Source of the DNA: Antitrichia curtipendula
Lineage: Eukaryota > Streptophyta > Bryopsida > Hypnales > Leucodontaceae
Reading direction: 5' to 3'
Length of the DNA stretch: 64,000 nt
NCBI GenBank assembly: GCA_951230915.1
Contig: OX579635.1
Span: 45,880,001-45,944,000 of the forward strand
The notes beneath the pieces were generated by a model that did no database searches, was not told the origin of the DNA, and worked only from the letters and a program-made list of their open reading frames with translations. The position numbers were made by a program, and so were the translations under genes. This document shows, piece by piece, positions 1 to 10,300 of this stretch; the first letter of the stretch is position 1; every line of letters begins with the position of its first letter.

Positions 1-2
1 CT

Positions 3-632
3 GAACAGTTTTTGCCGAAGAAGACTAATCCGCCCCGTCGTCGGAACGTTCATAAGAATGTTCAACCTCATGTTCCCTCTGCATCTGAGTTTGTATCTAG
101 CACTGCAGATTCGAACGAAATTCCACGCATGGTTATAGACCTGAACTCATTGGCGCACGACTTTGAAGCAGAGCAGCCCCCTTCTACCGTCAGCAAAGCG
201 AAGATCCTCAAAGATGAACCTTCCAAGGCAAGTAGGCCTAAGGGGAAGAAAAAGGCAGTTGCGTGCAAGCGCCCTCACCCCCCTCCAAAAGGTGCAAAAA
301 AACTGCAAAAAAACATTCTAAATTTTGATCTCAATGTCGTCCCATCCGACTGCGAGAATGAAGCCAATACATCAACAACGGAGCAAGTTGCACGTCACAC
401 TGAAGGTGTAGTTCACACTTTTGCAGCTACGGCAAATACTGCAATCGGTATCCGCACTCGTGACGTGCAGGACACTGCTATTCACCAGAACACTGGCGAT
501 GTCCAAAATACTGCTAATGGGCAAAACACTGGTGACATACACAGCGCTCTTGGTGCACGGTCAGCTGGCGATGGGCGCAAAAATACTTCTGTAAGCACTA
601 GGCCAAAGAAGACGAGAGACTCATTAAAATAA
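3..632 (+). CDS. 5' ORF of Mutator-like locus, DLNxxP motif, partial
   Basis: This reading frame is open at the left window edge (codons GAA CAG TTT precede the first possible start), so its beginning is missing. It ends at TAA 630-632. The protein is basic and low in complexity. It has a Lys-rich stretch around residues 70-100 that could act as a nuclear localisation signal, then a tandem series of QNTGDVQNTANGQNTGD-type repeats. Two segments, VIDLNSL and NFDLNVVP, look like short repressor motifs; DLNVVP fits the DLNxxP form of the EAR motif that recruits TOPLESS-type co-repressors in plants. It lies directly upstream of the transposase frame and may be an upstream exon of that gene or a separate small gene. 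I do not recognise a folded domain. The function is unknown; the motif reading is inference. Confidence 0.45.
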   Translation, partial: EQFLPKKTNPPRRRNVHKNVQPHVPSASEFVSSTADSNEIPRMVIDLNSLAHDFEAEQPPSTVSKAKILKDEPSKASRPKGKKKAVACKRPHPPPKGAKKLQKNILNFDLNVVPSDCENEANTSTTEQVARHTEGVVHTFAATANTAIGIRTRDVQDTAIHQNTGDVQNTANGQNTGDIHSALGARSAGDGRKNTSVSTRPKKTRDSLK

Positions 633-674
633 TGGGGAGGGTCGCTGAAGCGAGGATGTCTCTCATCATTCAGT

Positions 675-2720
675 GTGAAGACTTTGTATTTTTTACCACA
701 CCTCTCTGAGATTTCCGTCTTCAAAGGAGAGCATGTCAATCAGGCTGGGGTACAGTGCCATGGCTTTTCAGGCATTGGAGACAGAAGTTCCTTTTCTTGG
801 CATTTGTCTGCAGATATCAAGGAGTTTGTTCTGAAATTACTGGGGGACGGTCACAGTGTTCCACAGATAATGTCCAAGCACATTGCAGTTGTGAAAGACT
901 GCCTCGTCAACGGAAAGGAGGTTATGCGAGACATGTTTCTTCATGAACGGGACGTTCAAAACTTGGCCACTAAGGTTGCACGCGAGACGTACATGCTTGA
1001 CACTCATGACGCCAAGAGTGTACAATTGTGGGTGCAAGAGAACCGGAACAGTGTTTTCTACTACTCCGAAACTGGCGGTTTAGTTCAAGGAGAACTAACA
1101 GCGTCCAATATGCCCTTCACTGTAGGTATTCAAACACCTTGGCAGCGAGAGATGATGCTGCAATTTGGGCATGAGAGTGGTGTGTCTATTGATGCCACGT
1201 TCGGTACAAATGAAAAAAAGGTATGTGCTCTCAATGCAATGTTCCAATCTCTGACAAACTTTGTATTTTTGGACTGTGATTTCAATTTCGCCTCCCTTTG
1301 AAGTGCAACGGACTTCTACTTACATCCTCTCCCATTTTTGTTGTGCAGTTTCCTCTGTATACAGTGATGGTTTTCGACGAATGGCACAATGGCATCCCCG
1401 TAGCCTTCATTCTTACGTCCCGTTCCGCTCAAGAGGACCTCACTCCGTGGATGAGGGCATTGAACACTGCCTTGACAAATGAAAGGCCTCATTGGAAGCC
1501 GAATGCTTTCATTGTAGACTGCGCACAGGGGGAGATCAATAGCCTATAGTATGTTTTCTTCCAAGACATGTGTATAATTCGCACTGTCTGTTCTTATATA
1601 GTCATCATTATTACATTCTGGCCATAACACTCTGCATATGCAAGACACTGCATATACGAAATTCTATTCCTGTGCAAGACACAATGTTACCTGCACAAAA
1701 TCGGTATTGTTGTCTGACAAATGATGAATTCCTGATTTCAAGTCACACACTCCTTCGTTTGTGAGACACTGACTTCACGTCGCCGGCATATCGCAGGACT
1801 GTGTGGCCATTCACCGCCATTTTTCTTTGTTTGTGGCATGTCCATAGGGCTTGGCAGAAACAAGCGTGCATCAAGATGCAGGATATTGCTATGCGAGCTG
1901 AAATCCTCAAGGGCCTTGCTGCTATCATGTATGACCGCACAGGGCCAAGTGGGATGCGGCCACAGGGTGGGCAATTCAGAAATTGCAGCAACTGGAGAAT
2001 TCCTACCCCGCTGCAAACGAGTTCTGGGATTATATGAGAGGACAGTGGTTACCTAAGGTCCACATGTGGGTCGTTGGTTACAGGAATTTGCCCTATGTTG
2101 GTTAAGACAATAATGCTGCAGTGGAGAGTTACCACAGTTACATGAAGTCAGTTTTGAAGGCGGAGAGGAGTCGAATGACAAGGCGTCGTGTAGATTGGTG
2201 CGTCCACGTGTTGACCGGAGATGTTCTCACCCACTACTGGTACCACAGACTGCGAAAACAAGGTGGTTTTGTTGACAATTCCAAAAAGAGAAATGTTGTG
2301 GTCTCTGCACTCCTCCGTGTGCGTGACATAGCAGACAGTGACGTGACACTACCAGAGTTTGACGGTGGTCCAGCACATGTCACCTCGACCACCCACAGGC
2401 ATGTGCGATACGTGGTGCATAATCCGCGTGAACTTTGGGCAACTTGTAATTGTGTACATTCGCAAAGAGGGAACACATGCAAACACAAGGTGAAAGTGTT
2501 GAGGCTTCTACATCTACACTTGGCAGAGGGGACCGTTGCTAGGTACTGTGGATCACTGAAGAGGATGGCTGCAGCAGGGATGTGTAATTTGCTGATTCCC
2601 CTGAGATCGGGAGTTCCGCAGTCGCCGTCCAATGTTTCAGTGTTTCAGTCACCGTCCACTGTTGCAGTGTTTCAGTCCGCATCGAAGTGCGAGTCGACAC
2701 GCCCGTCTGTGGACTTCTAG
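675..2720 (+). pseudogene. Mutator-like (MULE) transposase with SWIM zinc finger, broken
   Basis: The order of blocks is that of MULE transposases, the DDE recombinases that cut and paste Mutator elements. Exon A runs to about 1220 and ends in SIDATFGTNEKK, which carries the first catalytic Asp. A GT-AG intron (1221-1348) follows. Exon B (1349-1548) carries FDEWHNGIPVAF and FIVDCAQGEI, with the second Asp. A second intron (1549-1796) leads to FLCLWHVHRAW, then AANEFWDYMRGQW and AAVESYHSYMK, and finally a SWIM zinc finger (CNC...TCKH) near 2445-2490. The copy is damaged. The codon across the second splice junction reads TA|G, a frameshift lies near 1960-1980, and 2103-2105 is TAA where relatives would likely have Gln (YVGxDNNAAVESYH). 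It faces the Ulp1-like gene at 7.4-12.9 kb and is probably part of the same element. The family call is firm; exact exon A start is not known. Confidence 0.85.
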
Positions 2721-2732
2721 TCCCTTTTACAG

Positions 2733-3005
2733 ATGCAAGCGGATGAGCTCCTGGATTTTGTAAAGGGAAATACTACTCTCATGGAGCACCTTCATGCTGA
2801 TTTCAATCGAGTGTTTGGGAAGATGAAGACCTTAGTGGCTGAGATGGAATCCGGCAACATCCATCCATTGAAGTCCAATCCAGTGTTTCATACTGTGCAA
2901 GATGGGTTGGGAATGCGACTGCCGCGCTTGAAAGACATGCTCGAGAGGAAGCGAAAACCACCAGCATCAAGAAGATTAAGGATGGGTGGGGACTCTCCAG
3001 CTTGA
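2733..3005 (+). CDS. Small ORF downstream of the transposase, function unknown
   Basis: A 90-residue frame follows the transposase stop by about a dozen bases in another frame. The predicted peptide is mostly helical, with charged and Leu-rich segments (LLDFVKGNTTLMEHL, KMKTLVAEMES) and a very basic C-terminus (ERKRKPPASRRLRM). It may be the frameshifted C-terminal tail of the transposase, because the preceding SWIM ORF ends in a Ser/Pro-rich linker with VFQSPS-like repeats. No known domain is recognised. Confidence 0.35.
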   Translation: MQADELLDFVKGNTTLMEHLHADFNRVFGKMKTLVAEMESGNIHPLKSNPVFHTVQDGLGMRLPRLKDMLERKRKPPASRRLRMGGDSPA

Positions 3006-4859
3006 CTAACAATGGGAGTTCTCATAGGCTGCCGAGGGTTTAGGGTGTTCTCCATGCAGTTCCAGTGTTCCGTTTATTCAGTACTAGGGATTTCACTGCA
3101 TTCTTCCACAGTTCTTAACATTATAGGGTATGATGGAGTGTCTTCTTATTTCTGAAATACACGGCACTAATGTGCATTTTTCCTCTAGTATGAAACAGAG
3201 CGTTACTTCAGAATTTACACCGCTATGGACGAAGGAGTTGTGCTATACACTCTTCTTCAGTCTATACCACTCTTTTGTTTTTGTATACTTACACAATGCT
3301 CAGTGTAAGTTTGTAATTACCAACGTTGATGCGGAGACAAATACTGGCCCATTTCTTTACATCCACTACTCTGTAATTTGTCGTACGTGACAAGAATTAA
3401 TGGTATAGATGTCTTGGAAAAATAACAGTTATTGTTTAGGATATTCAAGAAATCAAAATTTTGTCCTTGCAGCACTTTTGGAATAATGGACCATCGGTAT
3501 TATACGTGATGGAACATTTTATGAAGTTTGGATAATTGAAGGGTGCAATGCCGATAGACACAGAAATAGGTTCAGGTTTAGGACAAATTTAAACTACGCA
3601 TTCTTTACATTTTTACTACACTTACGTACTCAAATAAGTATGTTCATATGTATATGTGTGCATCATATGCATGAGAGTGTCTTCAAATAGTTATGATAAT
3701 AAAAATTTATCAAAAGGATTCCATTAAGTATAAATCATTGCATGATAATTACTATTAAAACTTTATGTAAAAGACCTTGTGTAGGCTCTATTAATTGACT
3801 TGTGGATTTGTAAATCTGGCATCTGTTCTTTTTTATGGTACTCATCATAATGTACATGTAAAGCTTTGTTTCATGTCATTCCAATAAATGTTGTAGCAGT
3901 TAGAAGTTTCGGTTTATTTCAATATGAAACGCCAAAAATATATATTATCAAAAAAATTTAGTTATTTGTTTGGCATTGGATACATTGATACCTAGTCAAA
4001 ATAATTTGAACCATTGAATTCTAGACGGTGAGGTAGAAGTCTTCAAGAGTTCTGTTTTGATGGAAATTGGAGAATATATAAATATCGTGTCGTCTTTTTC
4101 TCTCAATTTGTGACTTTTTCAAATGACAATTAAAACAAACGATATTCATTGTTTTTAGAACATTATCACCATTGGGATTAATAATTTGCAAATGTTCCCT
4201 AAAGTTTTTAGGGTTCTAGATTTATCTTTCATTCAGTAATACCTCCCACTTTTCAATTTAAAAAAAAGTGAAGATGGATAATACCTTGGTTAAAATAGCT
4301 TACATATGTTTTCAATCCATTTCCCAACATATTCGCTAAATGCCCAAATTGGCGGACATATGTCTCTTTGCTAAAAATAGAAAAGGGCAGAACTTCACCT
4401 TCTGCAAAGATTAACGAAGCCTACATTTTGAAGTTTGGCTACATAAAACTTGCAATCGGTGGGGATGGTCACTCTAAACTTCTTGGACGATGTACTTAAG
4501 TAAGTTAAGTATAGGATCCTATGGTCGGATTTGTTTAAGGGAGAAATTTGATTAATCTTGTCACCGTGCTTTTGGAATGACTAATTTCTACAAGATTTGA
4601 GCCTCTACAATGTCAATAGGCGGTTGAAGAAAAAAGGAAGGATTCAAATTTCAAATTAGCGGAATTAAGGGTTTTAATGAAATGAAAAAAGAATCGAGGA
4701 GCAAGGAAGTACAAATAATTTTTAGGCTCCTATATTAATGGACAAAACATTTTAACATATTGTTAGGGGCAAATGTACTATCATAAATATTTTGGCAAAC
4801 GTCTTATTATATATGTTGGATGAAATGCATTGTTCCTTTTTGGAAGTCAAATATGTTGT

Positions 4860-5115
4860 TGCATTTTGGGCGGAAGATATACTAACCTACTCATCTAGGT
4901 AAATATTTTGCCACAGTTGCAGGGACAAGGTTTACTACCATGTTTGGGGTGCAATTGTGTTTCCATATTTTGGGCCTACTAATTTTTGCCTATATTTTTG
5001 CCTACAAGTGTGTTTGCATAATTTCTGGCCAGAAATGTCTTTCCATATTTGTGGACCACAAATGTGTTTCCAAATTACGTTTGGATGTACTAATTCATTT
5101 TGTTGTATCCCTAGT
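4860..5115. repeat. Degenerate tandem repeat (tgtttccatat / ttttgcctac units)
   Basis: Short related phrases recur: tttccatattttgggcc, ttttgcctatatttttgcctac, tgtttgcataatttctggcc and ctttccatatttgtggacc, followed by aaatgtgtttcc. The spacing of 20-40 bases and the wording resemble the reverse complement of the 14-19 kb minisatellite, but are much more diverged. Confidence 0.45.
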
Positions 5116-6160
5116 CATAGCAATGAAGTATCGGCATGTGCATTTTGTGATGCTGAATTGCTCGGATAACATTGACCCGTAAAGGACCAGTGGCCGTTTG
5201 GGAGACACATTGGATTTACGGGTAGGTGACTACGGATACAACTTTTGTCAAGATTAAAAAAAATAACCTTCTGGGAAATCTTATTTTTATTCAATTTGGG
5301 CTCGGGTTTATGATTTCAAGTAATGCCATTCTAAGCGCAATTTCCAACTCATTGGATAGTAAAGCTTTTCACCCAAAATTGAAATATATTTGCTAGCAAT
5401 ATGTTTCTTACAGATCATATATTTGTCTATACATAAAAGCTTTCATTCATTCCATTAGGATTAGTAATGTGAAAGTTTTTTCCAGATAAATAGTAGAATC
5501 TCCTGAAAAATTGACATATTGGATTTGTGGGTGAATTCAATTTTCACAATTTCAGAAAAGTAAAGTGCTACAAGGTTGACTTGTCTTTTAGAACAATCTC
5601 ACTACTAGAATTAGGGTATTTCAATTTCACCTTAGAGATATTAGCAATTTAGTTTTTCCTTCTATCTCATACTAATCTATGGGTATGTAACAAATTCTTT
5701 TAAGAATTAAAATTTAGGATTTAAGGTAATAAATATTTTCTATAGACTCTCAAATCAATTCTTCATGATAAAAAACATTAAATTCAAAATATACAGAGTC
5801 AAAATGTTTATTCAATCCCTAAGTGCCTAAACCCAAAGGAAAATGCGGTTTAAAGAAAAAGGAATATGGGCTTATAGTTATCTCCAATTAATCAATTTTT
5901 ATTTGGTATTTACTTTTATTTCCTTGAAAATTTAATTGTATAGGTGGTTAAAGAGCTTGCATATTTGTATGCTTACCAATAATGAGTGTAGAATTGCATA
6001 TAACTTTTATATTATGACTAGATAAATGTATGTATTCTATTTTTTATATACTAGCTACCATTTTCTGCAATGTTTGAGAAATTTGCATATAGTATTTTTG
6101 AGGAATTGGAGATAAAATGAACAACTATAAATTGCCAGAGTATACTAAAATGTCCTTTCA

Positions 6161-6190
6161 AAAACAGGGCAATACATTTGCCCAAGATAG
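6161..6190. repeat. Isolated minisatellite monomer
   Basis: The stretch acagggcaatacatttgccc is an exact unit of the array at 14-19 kb, but it stands alone here about 8 kb away. It contains the same GGGCAA/TTGCCC dyad with a TACAT spacer. It is either a seed, a remnant or a transposed unit of that array. Confidence 0.7.
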
Positions 6191-6739
6191 AACAAATGAA
6201 TGTGTTCTCGAAAAAGCCGGAGATGCTATAGTTTGAAGGAAATCATTTTTAGTCAACATGCGATTATACACACAATTAACATGCCATGCACCATGTAAGA
6301 ATGTCTAATTCGGTGTTGAAATTGGTATGCCAAACTATATAGGATGTGACTTCTTGTAGAAGTCATGTGGAACTACGTGACTTTGTCTTTCGTTGCCCAA
6401 TATTATACTAAGGTTTGTAACACCCATGGCTTTGTCTTTCTTAAGTGATTTTGAGTTTTTGGTTAGTATCATCTTCCAGTATGAAAATTGATGACATCGT
6501 CTGAAAGTTTTTATTTTCCCAAACAATTTCATTATAATCAAATGCACCTAAGTCTATTTGGGATGATTGAGATTTGGTATTAGATCGTGGAATCCTTCCT
6601 TAGAACGTGTGATTAAGAAGCTTAAAATGAGGTTGTTAACCCTCTCACGTCTAATGAAATTGATTTGGATCCTAAAACTTCACATTATGGTGAACTACAT
6701 TTTTTGGATGGTTTTAGTCATATTAGTCACCAAATTTGA

Positions 6740-6990
6740 CTATTATTTAGTATGTTTATTTCCATATTTTAAGGCCAGAAAAGTGTTTCCAGATTTTTTC
6801 CAACAAAGGTGTCTCCATATTTTTGTCCACAAAAATACCTGAATATTTTTGTCTACAAACGTCTGTAGTCATTTTTTGGAAAAACAAAAGTTCCCATATT
6901 CTTGGAGAAAACAAATGCTCCCATAATCTTTTCCCCAACTTACTGGCCGTATTTATTTGAAAAATATGTCTTGTCATATTTTAGTGCTTC
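6740..6990. repeat. Second degenerate tandem repeat
   Basis: Repeated phrases (tttccatattttaaggcc, gtgtttccagatttt, gtgtctccatatttttgtccac, gaatatttttgtctac, gttcccatattcttgg) occur every 25-35 bases. They resemble the block at 4860-5115 in style, which suggests both derive from one old satellite. Confidence 0.45.
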
Positions 6991-7381
6991 AATGTTTTGC
7001 CACATTTTGGGAAAAAAAGGAAGAACTTTTACTCATTTTGTTTTTTCCTAAGTTTACACAATCGGTCATTTAAAAGTTGTAGGCACTTTTCGCCCAAACA
7101 AAAAATACACACGAGTACTTATTCTGTCTAATGTAAAACTTTGGAAAAAAACCATTCTTACTGAATATGTACAACTATTTTGCTGTCAATACTGTACAGA
7201 CATGTGCTAATTGAAAGTGCGGTACAAATCTCTGTATAGGGTCATAATACCGCAATACAGCACTGTCGATTCAAACATTGTCTTCAGCAATGTGATTACT
7301 AATAAAACACTGCCTACCCGGAACACGCGCGAACCAAAACACTGACCACAGAAAAATGGGCCGACACAACTGTTGTCGACG

Positions 7382-10300
7382 TCAACTACGCAAACTAGCT
7401 ACAATGTCATCCACCACCTTCATAGTACGGGACAGAACTTCCGGGGATGACTCCGCTTCCGCTACATGCATCTCTCGGAAGGGGGGCTCGTAAGGCCCTG
7501 AAATAGACATTTCGCCTAGCTCATCAGCCACTGCCGCAATGATGTTCTTCTGCATGTCTCGGCCTCTCTCTGCCACTTGCACTTGAGCCCTAAACATGTC
7601 CATGGCCTTTGCACTGTCCGCAATCGGGTCGTCACCATGAAACACTCGGACATACGACTTCAAGTACCGCAGGACAAAGAATCCACACTCATAAGTGCTA
7701 ACCTGGGGAAAGGTGGGCACAACCTCAGGTACAGGCGGCAATCGCAGCTGGGGCTCGTGTAACATCTCCCAAACCTTACGAACTCGGCTCACGTACTCCC
7801 TGTCAGCTTGGAATGTGTGCATGCTCGCACTATCCAGGTGAAACACTGAGGTCTCGGTGAAAATAAACAGAGACCAATGAAAAGAAGAAACATACGGTAC
7901 TAGCACGTGCAAATTCGAGGGGCACTTAGTATAAAATCGGGACGGCACAAGATACTCACGACCCCACTTCAGGAGCGCCGTGTCAGTCTGTAAATCCCAT
8001 GCCCGTCCGAGAGGGCCCTGCATGAAAGACGAACACACGTACACTCGCCCTCTTGCCTCAGCAGACAAACTCCACCACAGGCGTCGACTGAGGAGGTCTA
8101 CAATGTTTTGCCCCAAGAATGACTTGGACTTCCTCAGTTGTCGAATTTGAGAAACAGGCACGGGGAGGGAGTCCCATACTGCACCGTAGAAATTGATGAC
8201 GTCGCCATCAATGTCACCTTCGCCCTTTCTGCGAAACATATCAAGAGACACTGTTTCAGAGGTTTTCGCAGTGTTCAACAGACATAATTTACAACAGTGT
8301 TTAGGAAAAATATAACAGTGTTTCACAAATGTGTTTCATACTACGGGTTCATAATAATGTCAGGAAATAAAGAGACCATCTACCTTGGCACCGCATCCAT
8401 GAGGTCCTCCACATTGAAGAAGTCAAATGCCTTCGCTATAGAGAGTTTCCTCCACATCTTCGGATCTCGCGCCTTGGCAGGAAGAGGGGGAAAAGTGACA
8501 CTCTTCCAATGACTTAACCGGCGCACACTTTCGGAATCTGCGAGTACACCCGCGTTGTCCGGCACTTTTTTGCCGTCACTATCCTCGTCGCTCTTCAGAT
8601 CGGCATCTTCTTCCATACTCTTGATTTCTGCAAACTCAGAACTCAGACTTCGTGGAGACAGTTTGACGATGTTCAATGTCCCAAAACCCACTGCGCCTTC
8701 CTTACACAAAAATGCGGTGACAGCCGCCGGAGTGCCCGACAGCGGAAGACCCTCGATGTACAAGTCCTGCGTATGAATGTCATTGACCAAGAGAGCCTTC
8801 TCCAGCTGTGAAGAGTCCTTCGCACTGGACAAGGCCTAAAAATCCTGGGTGGCTAGCTCAATCCCCCCTCCAGTGAGCACAGTGCCAGCCGCCACGGCTT
8901 TTGCTCCCTCTTCCGCCTTTGCATCATCCCCGGACTTTGAATGTTCCGCACGATACTCAGCCCACATGGCGTCGGCGTCGTCCTGGAATGCCGTATCCAT
9001 GGAGTGGATTAGGTCCTTGATTTGCCGGCATGTCTCCTTCACCTTCGCCGCCCAAGTCGGTTCGTGGTCCTCGGCAACCCACCCCAAGTCGAAGTCTTCA
9101 CGCATTCGCAAGCACTTCGCCCAATGTTTCGACTGGTCTCCCCAGTGTTCGTGCAACGTGGTGGTCCAGCAAAGACGAAACACGGAGGGGAATTGAAGCG
9201 CCAGGTCTTGCAAAGCTCGCACCTGCACGTTCTGCACCCATTGCATAATGTCGTCTAGAACTCTCTGTTCTTTGCCCTCACAGATGAGCTCCGCGTCCTT
9301 CATGACAGAGTTGTGAATGATGTCGGCTTCAAAGTCCGCCATGCCTGCAAAACGAAACGGAGCCTCAAATGTAAAGACTGCCAAGGCGAGCGTGATGTCC
9401 CTGTGCTTCTCGCACATGGTCCGCACCATCGCACGATTCACCCCGAACAACGGACAAGTCATCTGCCTCCACCTGCCGAAGGTACTCTGAAGTGCAATCT
9501 GCAAGACCTGCACGAAATGGGGGGTCTTCAGTCGGGGAAATCTCGACTCGAGTAGAATGCTCCGTACTTGATCAACTTCGGCAACTGCATCAAAGCAACA
9601 AGTTTTGAATCAAAATAAACCAAGAACCTCGTAACATTGCTTACGCGAAACATTGCAATCAGTCCAGAGAACCTTGTCCCGTAACACTGCAGTTTAGGAA
9701 TTACCATCGTGGCGCCATGGCAGCGGTGGCAACTTCTCGAGGATTTTTTTGTTGTCCGACACGACCCACCATATCGGGCACCAGTCCCACTTAAAAGCTT
9801 CACGTTTGAATTCCGTTTGATGTCGGAAATCAGCGACGGTGTCTTGTACAATGCGCTCCTTTTCCGCAATAAGTTCAGCCGCAGAAGTTCGACACTTCTC
9901 CGTGTACCATGCAAGATCCTGGACGTACTGGAGGTAAATTGCCATGAGTTCAATGTCAAGCGGGGTCTTCCCGTACTTTACGCTGTAGCACAAAGCCCTT
10001 ACGGCGCGCCCAATCGCCTCACACACCTTGGGGTAATCCTCCTCCTACAGAAGAGCATGGGACACATTGTTTAGAAAACATCAGCCAAATTTCCGTGCAA
10101 AACAGAGAACCCAAACAGTGCAACGGAACAGTGCGTCAAATCAATGCAACAGAGATATACAAGGCAGAACAACAAAGTTTTTCCCGCAAAACAAAACATT
10201 GCAACCTGAAGTTTCACTTACCTTGGCATCGCAGTTCCACCACATTGCACACTCCCGAGTAGCGACTTGAAATTTGCCACCTGCCCAAGACTGCGCAAAG

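Larger units (their letters stand above)
3006..7381. other. AT-rich spacer between the convergent MULE and Ulp1 genes
   Basis: About 4.4 kb of very AT-rich DNA without a convincing gene. A telomere-like stretch (gggtttagggtg) lies near 3038. Two parts (4860-5115 and 6740-6990) look like decayed tandem repeats, and one isolated copy of the 14-19 kb minisatellite unit sits at 6161-6190. ORFs of 60-90 codons here show no family features. The stretch may be the decayed interior of a large Mutator element. Confidence 0.5.
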
